In this document: piece after piece, positions 27,301 through 39,978 of the stretch
Position numbering within the stretch: position 1 is the stretch's first letter
Layout: every line of letters begins with the position of its first letter
NCBI GenBank assembly: GCA_905250115.1
Contig: CAJNOI010000020.1
Span: 408,804-472,803, forward strand
Length of the DNA stretch: 64,000 bases
Source: Adineta steineri
Lineage: Eukaryota > Rotifera > Eurotatoria > Adinetida > Adinetidae
Reading direction: 5' to 3'
Notes under the pieces: model-generated
The model's input: only the letters and a program-made list of their open reading frames with translations
Databases searched by the model: none
What the model was told of the DNA's origin: nothing
Program-made: the position numbers and the translations under genes

Positions 27301-30300
27301 GTTTTCTCTACGTTACACAGTGCCAGGCTTGGTTTTCGGATGTTCGCCTGTAGAATCTCTAATACTTTCAACGCTACAATGTTTCTATTCAAACTCAACT
27401 TGTTTCTCAATCCTAATGAATTACAGTAGACAACAATACTTGATGAATGTTGAACATCCAACATGGTTTGATGTTCGTCCCCTGATTTATGATCCAATAC
27501 GAAGTCGTTTTCCTCCGAATACTTCAATATTAACAATAGTCGAAGAAATTATGATCGAACAATGGAATCCATCTTTCTCATATGATCATTTTTACAAATC
27601 ATGTGCACCAAATTATTGTACTTATACGAAGAGAATTCGTCGAAAATTTGTTGAAATAATTATAAAACTATTATCCATGATCGGTGGTCTTACTCTTTGT
27701 TTACACTTACTTACACCTAAACTGATCAGCTTTATCTTTTATTTATTGACAAAGATCTGTAACCAACAACAACAAGAGCAGGAAGAAGAAGTATTTGTAG
27801 TTCGTTACAACATATTCAGTCAATTACAAATAATCATACAGAAACTAGTAACATATTTGTACACCAAATTGGTAAATTTAAACATTTTCTTCGTACGAGA
27901 TTTTGGAAGTAATATTGATAGAACGACAGCTAAACGTCTTGGTCAATGGGCTACTCGTTTATATATGATTTTGCTCATAGTTGGTATTAGTGTTCTCGCT
28001 GCTTATATCATCTTTCAGCCTGAAACATTGACGAAAAAATTTGATCAACCATCTCTCGATTTATATAATCATCTTTTTCAACGTTATGAAGATGAATTAA
28101 AATGCTCATGTCCATCAATCACATCAACATACAATCGATTTGTCACAGTCGAAACAGTATTTCATCAGGTAAGACAAAACTATACTGATCTGTTTAAAAT
28201 AGAAAGTCAAGTTTTATAATTTTAGATTTGTTCAAGTCCATTCGCTTCAAATGCAGGTCGAATTCATCTAACATCTGGTCTTACTTCTGATTTGTCTGCT
28301 TATTTGCAAGAAGATTATCGTCGTTTTATTTCTGCACATTTACAATTTCTAACTGGTTTATGTCAACTTTCTAATGATACAGTTCATATTGCTATTCAAC
28401 AATTTTATTCTTCATTATTTATTATTAATAAACTTTTATCAGAAACAAAATTCAATACACATATCGATTCAATAATCGAAACAAGTAAGTCAAATGCTCA
28501 TAAAGCATTTACTCATCTTCTCTTCTTAATTCGAAATGTTAACCATGGAAATGCTTTTGTATCAACTTACGGAACAAATTTTGAGTATTTTATTCCTATG
28601 AAATTTTTCATTGTACAAAATGTACATTATGCATATACTAAACCATTGTTTTATGATAACAAATGTTCCTGTGGATTATATTCAAATTGTACAACTAACG
28701 CGAATTTCATCGAAGGAAATTTTTCTAAAATCATTCCAATTAACGGTTTAAAAATGGGTTGTACACCAAGTGAATCATTTCTTCAATCAACTCTTGAATG
28801 TTTTTATAATCAATCATGTATTGATCTCATTCAAAAATACACAAATATTAATAATAATTTAACGTATTCTTTTGCTTCTCTTTCAACAACAAATACTAGT
28901 CGATTTTCAATAAACACTACTATTGATAAACTTATTGAAAACTTGTTTATTGAAGAATGGAAAAGAACAATTAATTATTCCCATTATTTCGAGCAATGTT
29001 CTCCTTTGATATGTTCGTATACATATATTAAAAAATTCAATTTATTCCATACAATAACTGCTCTACTTGGTCTACAAGGTGGTCTCACAATTATTCTTCA
29101 GTGGATTTCTCCTAAAATAATTCGAATTATTAATAAAATTTATCAATATCGAAAGAAACGAATAAATCCAATTCAACCTATTTACTCCGTTGAAACAATA
29201 CCCATTGAAAATGTCGATACTTTCATTAATAGAACAAATTCCATCGTATCAGTTCGATATCATTTCAAGATCATCTTCATATGTGTACTATTATTAACAA
29301 TAACAGCAGTTCTCTTTCTATTCTCTATTAATATTGCTCGACCAGAAAACAATCCACTTATAGTAACAGGTATGATGTTTTTCTAGTATCGTATAAACTA
29401 AAAGAACAAAAAATTCAGATGAAAAAGAATAGTGCCTATTTTAATGTTTGTCAAATATTTCTTTTTAATAGTTTCTTCAATAACAAGTACTACCATGGAC
29501 ACATCGACAAATATCATGACAAATGCTGTTAATAGTTCAACAACACCTATAGTAACAACAAGTATGATAACAACAATTCGAACTACACATAGTGAGTAAA
29601 TTAGATTTATTTTTATAATAATCGAAAGAAAAATCAGACATATCTGAAGATTAAATTTTAAAGTTTGTTTAAGCGTCTATTAAGATGAATATCATCTTGT
29701 TCTCTATTATCAATTGTTTTAAAAGTGCTCCATTATATTTTCTGGTATAAATTTTACTTACTTTATTTCTTTCTTCATCATAGAACCAACTTGTTCATTA
29801 AAATTTCAACAGATATCAACTAAGAGACCTTCTTCTTGGTCTACTATGTATGCATACGCTATTGCTGATTTTAACGGTGACAATCAACTCGATCTTGCTG
29901 GTAGTAATCGCATTACAAGGAGTATAAATGTGTTGCTTGGGACTGGTAACGAAAATTTTCAACCAGAGATTGAGTCATTAACACGTCAACTAGATTATAT
30001 GGACAAAATGGTTGTTGGCGATTTCAACAATGACAATCGACTCGATCTTGCATGTACTAGCCAAATCACTGAATATGTATTCATTCTACTCGGGAATAGT
30101 AATGGAGTTTTTAAAAAGAACCCGACACTCCATTTGGAAGAAGGAAGCACTTTATCAGGAATCATTTTAATGGTGATGGATACTTAGATATTGCTGTTAC
30201 AAATGCTCCTAAGAATAGTCTTCATATATTTTTTGGAAAGGGGGACGGAACTTTTTTTGCAGAAATGACATTCCATACTGGAATCAATAGTTATCCGATA

Positions 30301-30855
30301 GATATTGCTGTCGCTGATTTTAATCGTGATGGTTGTCAAGATATCGCTGTCGTTAATCAATATAGTCGAAATATTGGTATATTTTTTGGGCACGGTAATG
30401 GAAGTTTTGAAATACAAAAGACATTTTCCACTGGCCACTATTACGATCCAAGTCATTTAGTTGTGGGCGATTTTAACAGTGACACTTTAATAGATATTGC
30501 TGTCTCCTATGAAAAGAGTGATTTTATTAACGTAATGGTTGGATATAGTAATGGAAGTGTGGATAGCAGCACGAAATTTCACATAGGAACTCCATTCATA
30601 GAACATCAAATGCTTGTCAGTGATTTTAATGATGATCATTGTTTAGACATCGTTTTTGCTGATGCTCAGAAAGTACATGTGTTTGTTGGGGATGGATACG
30701 GACATTTTGAAACACAATCGGTATTTTTACTAGAGAAGGGTTATATAATCCCTTGGCTAGGTATTGGCGATTTTAACGATGATAGTTATGATGACATCAT
30801 TTATATGGACAAGCTTAACGTATTCGAAGGCATTTTTTTGAATAAATGTAAATAA
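24363..30855 (+). CDS. Triple-module Cys-rich multipass membrane protein with FG-GAP ectodomain
   Basis: Ten exons join in phase: 24363-24537, 24698-24990, 25193-25765, 25814-26120, 26182-26319, 26489-27093, 27170-28168, 28226-29369, 29472-29591 and 29784-30855, about 1,800 aa. There are three tandem modules (about 24.4-26.1, 26.2-27.8 and 27.9-29.2 kb). Each has a TM helix, a large ectodomain with C-x-C, FHxxCSS, a QSTLxCxY motif and CxPxxCxYT, then a hydrophobic segment with GGL...P. A seventh TM (IIFICVLLLTITAVLFLFS), a Thr/Ser linker and about seven FG-GAP/VCBS repeats (DFNxDxxxDI) with Ca-binding-type loops follow. Each module has DEG/ENaC-like topology, but that is only an analogy; I do not recognise the family. 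The frame shifts once near 30160 (see findings). Splitting into two or three genes is possible, but every junction is splice-compatible. Confidence 0.68.
24585..24650. repeat. TGTGGG-like inverted pair 2 (strong, intronic)
   Basis: Inside the first intron of the triple-module gene, TTGAGGGTGGGTGTGGGTGT (24585-24604) faces ACACCCACACCCTCAA (24635-24650). The 16-nt right arm is complementary to the left arm apart from 4 extra bases there. The loop is about 30 nt. Degenerate 6-nt units continue into the loop. Confidence 0.85.
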
Positions 30856-31066
30856 TATTCAGCGATGAAACCTTGTGCCTTATATATTCATTACATGTCT
30901 CTTTGTATAATTTGATACTTTTCATGTATTCTATTATCGACATGATCGAGATGAAATATGTAAATAAACCTTTGTGTTATACATCATTCTCAGTTTTTTG
31001 AGTGAATTCTTTTTTAATTCTCAAGTTTAAAGCAATTATATTACATATACACATAAAAAATAAAAA
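30856..31066. other. convergent 3' spacer up to the assembly gap
   Basis: 3' UTR of the triple-module gene, then a second copy of the 53-bp repeat that abuts the run of Ns. Confidence 0.6.
31014..31066 (+). repeat. 53-bp dispersed repeat, copy 2, at gap edge
   Basis: It differs from copy 1 (21291-21343) at two positions and stops exactly where the Ns begin, so its true right end is unknown. Confidence 0.75.
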
Positions 31067-31167
31067 ANNNNNNNNNNNNNNNNNNNNNNNNNNNNNNNNN
31101 NNNNNNNNNNNNNNNNNNNNNNNNNNNNNNNNNNNNNNNNNNNNNNNNNNNNNNNNNNNNNNNNNNN
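31067..31167. other. assembly gap (about 100 N)
   Basis: A run of about 100 Ns, a typical placeholder for a gap of unknown size. It removes the 3' end of the minus-strand FG-GAP gene. The sequence left of it need not be adjacent in the genome. Confidence 0.98.
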
Positions 31168-34100
31168 ATCTTTGATAGAGATTGAAGATGGAACAGAATT
31201 AATTCCAGTTGAATATATTGTTAGTAGTGTAATAATTCCATTTCCATATCCTTGAAAAATCATAATATTATTTGTTTGTTCATTAGCAACAACAATATCG
31301 AGATAGGTATCATTGTTAAAATGACCAACTGCAATAGAAATGGGTGTAGAACTATTACCAGTTGAATAAGTTATTTGTCCGCTAAAACCCCCATTACCAT
31401 CACCTAAAAATATACCAATATTGTTAGTACCAGAGTTAGCTGTTGTAAAATCGAGATGATTATCATTGTTAAGGTCACCAGCAGCAACTGACAGCGGACG
31501 AGAATTTTTACCAGTTGGAATCAGAAATGGTGTAGCGAACGGTTTACTTCTACGTTGAAGCATCATACCGATACTATCCTTATTGGAGTATACAAGAGCC
31601 ATATCTAATCTATTATCATTATCAAAGTCATGAATCACAATTGAAAATGGATCAAAGTTCAAACCAGTTTCATAGGTAGTATGTAATGTGAACTTTCCTC
31701 CGCCATATCCATAAAACACACCAACGTTACCATTACCACTACTACCAAGATCGACTAGAATGATATCAAGTGAAGTGTCATTATTTATATCAGCAACAGA
31801 AACTGACATCAAATCCGATTGAGAGCCAGTTGAATATGTGATTTGAGGCAAAAATGTGCCATTGCCATTTCCTAAAAACAGGCCGACAGTTTTACTATTA
31901 ACATTGGCAACAATAATATCTATCCATTTGTCATTGTTCATATTTCCTGTAGCAATCGAAACCGGTCCAGATATATTTCCAGTAGAAAGTGTTATTAAAT
32001 CTCTAAAACTACCATTCCCATATCCAAAAAATATACCTATATTATTAAGACCATAATTAGCGACGGCTATGTCTAAGATATCATCATGATTAAGATCATT
32101 AACAATCACCCATCGAGGTGTCGATCCATTCGGTAACAGGTTTAATATCTGATTTTGAAATAAACCATTTCCATATCCAACGAATAAACCTATGCTGTTG
32201 CTATCTCGATTAGCGACAACAATATCTAATTTACTATCATTATTAATATCACTAATTATTGCTGATGTAGGACTAGATGAGGAGCCCGTGGAGTACGGTA
32301 CTTGAGGCTGAAAACTTCCATTTTCATAGCCTATGAATATGCTTATCGTATTTTCACCACGATTAGCGACGACTAAATCATTTATCTTATCACCATTGAG
32401 ATCACCAATAGAGATTGATTTTGGTGTATCACCAGTCGGATACGATGTCGGTACTGTAAATGTTCCATTTCCATACCCTAAATATACACCAATACTTTGA
32501 AGTTGAGCATTACAGACTACCAAATCCCAATTGTGATCATTATTGAAGTCACCCACAGCAATACATATAGGAACTGCAGATTTTCCAGGAATAATAATGG
32601 TGTCATTTGTAAATGTTGGATAATCAAATCCAAGATATGCACCTATATTATCTACACCACTGTTAGCAACGACAATATCAGTCCAATTATCATGATTAAA
32701 ATCGCCAGACGAAATTGATTTTGGTAATGTCTCAGAACCAGTCGAAATTATACTGGGTTCATCAAAAGTTCCATTACTATATCCCAAAAATACATCGATA
32801 ATGCCATTTTGACTATTGATCACTGCAATATCTACTTGTTTATCTTTATTAAAATCGGCAACCAGTACAAATTGTGGAGAAGAACTAAGACCTGTTGAAT
32901 ATATTGGTTTATTTAGAAAAGTTCCTTGATCATATTCAAAAAGTAATTGTATATTGTCATTGTCTGAGTTAGCAACAACAATGTCTGATCGATTGTCATT
33001 ATTAAAGTCACCAATAGCGACAGACAATGGATGAGGACTGGAACCAGTAAAATAACTCGTTTGATACGTAAAATCACTTTTAAAATATATAAGATTTACA
33101 AGAATCTCGTATGTAGCTTTGTTGGAAGCTACAAAATCCAGTTGCAAGTCATTATTAAAATCAGCGAAAGCAACAAATTGGGATCGAGAATGATATCCAG
33201 TTGGAAATGTGATTTGTTGTGTGAAGGAACCGTTTCCCAGTCCAAAGAATATACTGATAGTATACCCATACTCATTGGCAACTGCAATATCAAGTTGAGT
33301 GTCGTTATTGAAATCGACAAGAACAACATTTTGGGGCCAAGTACCAGCACCAGTAGAATATATGGTTATATTGCTGAAGGTTCCATTTCCATTTCCCAAA
33401 AGAATACCAATAGTTGAAAGTGATTTACTAGCATAGACGATATCTAATCGATGATCGTTATTTAAATCACCAACAGCTAAAGAATTAGGAAGATCATCAT
33501 AGGTTGGAATTATCAATGGCATACCATAGGATTGATTTCCGTATCCCATCAATATAGCTATACCACCTTTCCTTGTGTCAGATGCGACAATATCTAATAT
33601 ATGATCATTATTGAAATCATTTACAAGGATTGATACAGGATAAAAATCAGCTGAAATTTGTTGTGTTATTACATCTTTAAATTTCCCATTTCCAGATCCA
33701 AATAATATCCCAATATTAGTACTGTTGGTGATAGCTACAATAATGTCAAGAATGGTATCGTCATTCAAATCCGCAACTGAAATATAGGCAGGAGCAGTCG
33801 TATTAGCAGTTACAATCAAATTACCAGCAGTGAAACTTCCATTTCCATATCCGAAAAAGATACGAACTCCATACTTCTGATAGTCATTTACTATAATATC
33901 AAGTTGTTTGTCATTATTAATATCAATCACGATAACAAAATCCGGGGACGAATAATCTCCAACATTCAACTCTATCTGATTTGCAAAAGTTCCATTGCCA
34001 AGATTCATGAATATACCAACAGTGTTACTTGCATTATTCGTCACAATAATATCTGAGAAATTATCATTATTTAAATCTCCAACAGCAACTCCCAATGGCT

Positions 34101-35404
34101 TAGACCCATTACTAGTTGAATAGGATACAGCCATCGCAGTAGGAAAAACATCGTATTTAGTTAATATAAGAATATTATTTGTAGCATTATTACTGATAGC
34201 AATATCTAATTTATTATCATGATCATAGTCACCAATAACGATAGAAGTTGGATCGGAATTATATCCCGTTGAATGTGTTGTTATGATTGAAAAATTCCCA
34301 CGTCCATTTCCTTTCATTACGAGCAGATTGTTATTTTTCGAATCAGTAACAATGACATCATCTTTGGTATCATTATCAAAATCATTAATAAGTATAAAAT
34401 CTGGTTGAGAATTTACACCAGTCGAATATGATACCATACTTGTAAAAGATCCATTGCCATATCCTAAAAAGATTCCTACGTTACTTGTACCAGAATTGGT
34501 GATCGCAATATCAAATCTCGTGTCATTATTAAAATCACCAATTGCAACTGATGACGGATGAGAATTTTTTTGAGTCGAATATGTTTGACTGATAAAAGAT
34601 CCATTTCCATTTGCTAAAAGTATAACTAAATTGCTTGTACCATAATTAACAACAGCAACATCTAGCATTGTATCATTGTTGAGATCAGCAACAGAAAGTG
34701 AATATGGAATTGAATCATAACCCATATTATAGGTTAATCCAATTTGAAAAGATCCATTATTAAAGCCTAATAGTAGAGCAATCGTAGAAGTACCATAATT
34801 AACTACAACAACATCTAAATAATTGTCGTTATTAAAATATCCAACAGCTAATGCAATAGGATGAGAAGAACCTAATGAAGTTATGATTGGACTTGAAAAG
34901 TTTCTCTTACCAACATTAAGAAATACGCCAATACTATTAGTACGATAATTAGCAACAACAATATCTAATAGAGTATCATTATTGAAATTCCCAATAGCAA
35001 CGGAAAAAGGATATGATTGAAGTCCAGTTGAATATGTAATTTGATCATCGAATGTACCAAGTGCATTACCAAAAAGTATGCCAATATTATCAATACCACT
35101 ATTAGCTACAACAATATCCAGATATCCATCTTTATCGATATCCACACTACTAATCTGTCGTGGAAGTGAGTCATAGCCCGATAAATATTTTGCTGATCGT
35201 ACGAAAGTTAATTCACATGTTTTATCTTAAATAACATAAATGACATGATGTTTGATTAATTCTCAATAGACTAATATCAAAAACTTATTAATCGAACTTA
35301 GTCACAAAGCAATTATTCAAAAGTATATTTCACAGATTTATAGGTTATGATATTTTAGTAATGAAAATTCATTTATACTTATATGAAGTAAAAAAGATCA
35401 TACT
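31168..35404 (-). CDS. Giant FG-GAP/VCBS repeat surface protein, 3' end in gap
   Basis: The main exon, from 35225 down to the gap, encodes 26 complete FG-GAP/VCBS repeats of about 50 aa and the start of another. Consensus: GDFNNDNxLDIVVAN, then NIGIFLGYGNGSF, then a YSTG turn. The D-x-N-x-D-x-x-x-D loops match the calcium-binding loops of integrin-type beta-propellers; 28 repeats would equal four seven-bladed propellers. The exon begins KTCELTFVRSAKYLSGYDSLP after an acceptor at 35227-35226. An upstream segment ending at 35404 (YKKP, donor at 35403) joins in phase and holds a likely TM helix (FVMFTCFSMVVSITIVCS), suggesting a type II membrane protein. Many Asn-x-Ser/Thr sites support an extracellular location. 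The first exon is not found. Confidence 0.85.
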
Positions 35405-35569
35405 TGGTTTTTTATACGAAGTTGAACAAACAATCGTGATACTAACAACCATTGAAAAACATGTAAACATCACAAATTCACATACACCTGTTGCAGGCCA
35501 ATATTTCGATCGACGTACCACAGCACTATCAAAGAAAATGAATATATAGTTTCTTGATATTTTCCTCAA
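35405..35569 (-). CDS. Probable TM-anchor exon of the FG-GAP gene
   Basis: An open minus-strand stretch encodes RRSKYWPATGVCEFVMF and a hydrophobic helix, then STSYKKP. TTTTCTTTGATAG (near 35534-35546, minus strand) could be its acceptor, in which case the start lies further upstream. Otherwise the ATG at about 35569 is used. The phase-1 donor at 35403 fits the FG-GAP exon exactly. The layout (short cytosolic part, TM, linker, propellers) mirrors the neighbouring plus-strand gene. Confidence 0.45.
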
Positions 35570-38500
35570 CTTTCTCTCTCTCTCTTTGTTACTAACCTTA
35601 TGGATACTAATTGATCGAATAGATACATGAGAAAGTTTATGAACTGATAAATTTCTTCAGGAGTAGTTTTTGGATTTGGTTGGTGGTTTGAAATGATTTG
35701 TTTTGAAGTCTAACTAAGAAATTGGTAATCGTCTCTAGAAGAAAACTAAATCATAATTAACAAAATAATATTTTTTATTCACGATGAATCGATTTGATAC
35801 TGTGAATAGTTAAGAAAATTGTTAGTTGAAGAAAATTTAAATTTTACGATACTATAATATAATATAATCAAATCTCAATCGAAAAAAAGACGTTTCTCGC
35901 TTTATTTTACTGTTTAACATTAAGAGATGATGTCTGTGGGAAATGAATAGGAAAAATATTAAAAAAAAAAAGAATAAAACGAAATTTCTATGAGTAATAA
36001 TTGAAATGAGCATTAAGAACTATATAAATGCATATGAAAAAATGTTCAGTATTGAATTTAAACAGTGTCTGAAGGTCATAACTATATCTTTTTTTTCTTC
36101 TTTCTTTCATCTATTATGTTATATGTACCCAGGTATCTTCATAAACACATGGACATGTGCATAGCAAAAAAGTAAGAAGCAAAGGAGAGAGAAAAAAGAT
36201 ATGATCGTTGTCTATCTTAAAGAATATTCTTCTCAAGTCTCTTCCATGAGAATTAAATCATACAGTTTCGCGATAATTTCACTATACACTTTCTGCATAA
36301 GATCAAAAATTGTTAATCTGTTACTATGAATTTTAATAAGTGATGCGTACACAATCGTAATACATGACATAACGAAAAATAACTTAAATATAACACATCA
36401 CATCAATAGAAATTACTGTAAAATGATAGATAACTCCTGCTGATGAGCCAAATATAAGTGAATGAAAAAAGAACTAAAATAAATAGATATCATGTAATGG
36501 ATTAAAAGTCAAATTAGATTAAAATCTATTAACGAGCAAAAATTAACTGTTTAGAAATGTAAAATTAAAAAATTGAAAATATTTCTCAACACCATTATTT
36601 ACATAGAAAAAAATTTAATAGCAAAATATCTCTACTGCTACGATTTAGAATAAGTATTTTATGGTTATCAATTATGTGTTACTTACTGGTTATGATTGTG
36701 CTAATGAAAAATTAAAATTATCTATTCGTTTATTTTCGATCGTTGAAGCGAAATATTTTCATATATAACAATACAATTTGTCTAACTAAATAATATTATT
36801 TAATTTGACAAAAATCAACATAAGAAATATTACTCTCAAACATAAACAATCATTTGTTGTTTAAGGCGTATTGTAATATCAATCTGCATGTTTCATATTA
36901 CTAAACTCACTTTATACATCATTATGGTTTAAGAAAAATTCTAACATGATATAATTCACTGTTCTTGAATACAATGATATTCGTAAATCCTATTCTGATA
37001 AATATTTTTATTAATCAAAGAAAATCGAAATTGAAAAGACTCGTTTAATTAAACAAATAATATCTAATTTTCCTATAGAGTTATTAATTTTTTAGATAAA
37101 GAATAAAAGAACTAGAAGAACATTCAAATTATAATACCTACTATCTATATACCGAATATTTCATTTTGCTTCGAAGTACTATGTTATAATAATGAATAGA
37201 AATAACAATATTAACAATAAATACTGTAATTTATATTTCATCCTATATATTTTATTTACGTTCTTTATATTTATTATGTTGTCACTCAAATACACTGTAT
37301 CAGCAAATGAAGAAGCAATAAAATGATATGCTCCGATGATTTCTTGTATTTTAACATTACGATACATACGTGGGATTCTTGTTTCGTATGCATATTTTAT
37401 AACTATTTTCGTTATAGAAAAAAAAACAATCTTATCAACATTAATACAATATCGATCATCAATCAATCGATATAGATTTTGACTTTTTGAGGTCGTTTTT
37501 ATTTTTGATAATCTATCTGACAGATTGAATCATGTGATAAATAGAAATAAACGTTTTTTCGTTATTACTATTTGACTAATGAAACGAATTGCACAAGAAT
37601 GGCCACGTCATTTATATCATGTATCTTAAATCGAAATATAGAGATAAAAAAAAACAAGATGAAATGCCTCCATAGTACACGTAGTTGTCCATTTTTTCTT
37701 CTTTGATGTTGACGGCAAGCAGAAGTGTGACATAATGTAGAAATGTAATTGAATTTGGAAAAGATATTCGAATCTTTTATTATTTAATCAGAAAGAATTA
37801 TAATTTTTTTGTGAATGTTTAAAATACAAATATCTATAATTCTCACGATTTTTATTTTTCATTACATTCATAGAGATGAAAGAAACATCGATAATACATT
37901 TACTCATCGCGTGATTTCAGTTTCTCTGTTGCTATAAAATAACAAACATACATAGATAAGTTATTATTTTTTCTTTCGTCTCTAATATATTCTGCATCTC
38001 AATTTGAGTTCATTGTCTTATTTAAAGGATCTCATCAGTAATTATAATAAATGAATATTTTATTTAAAACATCATAAAACTACAAGAAAATAATGTGATA
38101 AATAGTTTTTCATCATTAGAGAAAGAAAAAATAAATGATCGGAATTTTGTTTTTTGCACAAAAAAAAATAATTTAAATATAAAAACGAAAAACAATATTA
38201 CATCCAATAATGGAACGAACAAACTTGAATAAACTATCATTATTTAAATAATATTTTTAATTACATAAATGCAAAAAAAGATTGACGGTGTGGATGTGGG
38301 TGTTGGTGATAATTGAATATGAAACACTCACATTCTCTATATATAACTAAAGATTTGAATTTCTTTTAATTACTGGCATCTATTCAGTTTATAGAACAAT
38401 AAAAGGAAGTAATTTTATTACATCGAATGAAATAAGTAATTTGATACATCAATACATAATGTTTCTTCCTCTCCTCTTATCATCAATTACAAAGGTTATA

Positions 38501-39361
38501 TATGAGTCATGACGAAATATGACTATTTTCTCTACGAATGTCTATACAAAAGAATATGACACGTTCACAAACATTCATATCTCATAATATTTAGAACTTT
38601 GATCAATCTAATGAAATAAAATTCATAGTTTTACTCAAGCAAAGCATATGAGAAGTAAATTTAATCAACAGTTCTCGTTTGACAAAATACTTGCATATAT
38701 TCATAGAAAAAAGAGAGAGAGAGGAGGAGAGAATAATTTTAATAGATATGTCAGATAAAAAAAACTGCCGGTAGCATAATGTTTTTCTTTCAAAAAAATC
38801 AACATACATTCTGATAAATATAAAGCGAGAATAATCCTCATTTGGCATTTTTTTCTTATCATTCATTTATACCCATTGAATATTGAGATTATGTTCGTTA
38901 ATTTTTACATAATAACTAGTTATCACTGTTAACAAAGTTCTTGATTATTTTAAGAAGTGCGAAGAAGGAGGGAGATTTGTCGAATAGTCTAGAAATTCAA
39001 ATAATTTTTTCGAGGAACTGAATCCTCTGCCAAATTTATAGTTTATGACTATTATTGCGTCATTCATATATATATACCTTGTTTTTTCCCTTTCTCTCTT
39101 GTCGTATATATATTATATTCGAACAGTCAGATCGATTCTTTCGTTAACAATAACATAAGCTTAGCTATTTAAACTGTCATAAAAACGGGGATTTTCCCTT
39201 CTTTTATAAACCATGTCGTGTGTGGCTAAATATTAACACGTTTTTCCTGCCCATCTGCGAAAGAATGCAAAAGAAGAGAAACGAGGATAAAAACGTCATA
39301 TCAGTTTTGTAGATATTTATTCTATTGCACTATAGTCGTCGAATATTAATTTAGAAGAAAA
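35570..39361. other. 3.8-kb AT-rich non-coding tract
   Basis: No motif-bearing exon is seen on either strand. Short Lys/Ile-rich frames at 37.2-37.5 and 38.6-38.9 kb look like chance. It may hold the missing first exon of the FG-GAP gene. A TGTGGG-like inverted pair lies at 38287-38336. Confidence 0.5.
38287..38336. repeat. TGTGGG-like inverted pair 3
   Basis: GGTGTGGATGTGGGTGTTGG reads in 6-nt register (TGTGGA-TGTGGG-TGTTGG). It is followed after about 16 nt by AACACTCACATTC, whose reverse complement reads TGTGAG-TGTT. Confidence 0.7.
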
Positions 39362-39634
39362 ATGGTAGGACCACCACCTGGCTCGTCTGATATTGTTCGT
39401 CTTTGGATTTATTGTATTAGTGGAGTTGCCACCGTTATATTTCTAATGATTATGGTTTGTTACTATGCATTTCATCAAGAATGGTCGGATAGAGCAGCAA
39501 GAAGACAAGCAACAGAAAATCAACGTTCCCGACTTCTACAATGGAAAGAACAAGTCAACTCTTTTCCCAACTTATCTCATCGACCTGCAAGCGACATTCT
39601 AGCTGAGTTGAACATTGGTCAACATAAACCTTAA
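39362..39634 (+). CDS. Small single-pass membrane protein, unknown
   Basis: A single exon of 90 codons. Short N terminus MVGPPPGSSDIVRLW, one hydrophobic helix (IYCISGVATVIFLMIMVCYYAF), then a basic, charged tail (QEWSDRAARRQATENQRSR) and SDILAELNIG. Base composition is clearly richer in G and C than the flanking DNA, as in real exons here. TTAATTTAG at 39345-39353 ends 8 nt before the ATG, another possible acceptor. No family is recognised. Confidence 0.65.
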   Translation: MVGPPPGSSDIVRLWIYCISGVATVIFLMIMVCYYAFHQEWSDRAARRQATENQRSRLLQWKEQVNSFPNLSHRPASDILAELNIGQHKP

Positions 39635-39978
39635 TCTGTTTGAACAGCAAACTCAAAAAATTATACTTTACACTATGAGTTTATTTTGTTTTCTTTTTTT
39701 TGTTTGTAAACACAGAAGTAACACTAAATCATGAGATTTTCTATACAATAATGAATGTATACGTAACTCCGGTGCAGTAGACATAGAGAATGGTTAATTC
39801 ACATCAGTTATTTTTGTAAATCGAAATATGTAAAGTACGTTTAACTTAATCTTTGAGTTACCAGTGATCCGATTCTCTTCTATTTAATAATAAATTTATC
39901 CATTACCGAAAAAATTTTTCCTTGTTTATTCCAACCACTGTGGTCAAACATTATTTATTATTATAAAAACAAAAGAAG
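39635..39978. other. convergent 3' spacer
   Basis: AT-rich 3' UTR sequence of two convergent genes. An AATAAA-like signal lies near 39888. Confidence 0.5.

Noticed and set aside
24363-29386. Naming the three modules as true DEG/ENaC channels
   Set aside because: Topology agrees, but the conserved DEG/ENaC sequence signatures are not seen; kept as analogy only.
31856-33417. Plus-strand open frames over the FG-GAP gene
   Set aside because: They are antisense shadows of the repeat exon: same 150-nt period, no motifs of their own.
37179-38866. Two minus-strand frames in the 3.8-kb gap
   Set aside because: Same AT-driven composition, no motifs; judged chance.
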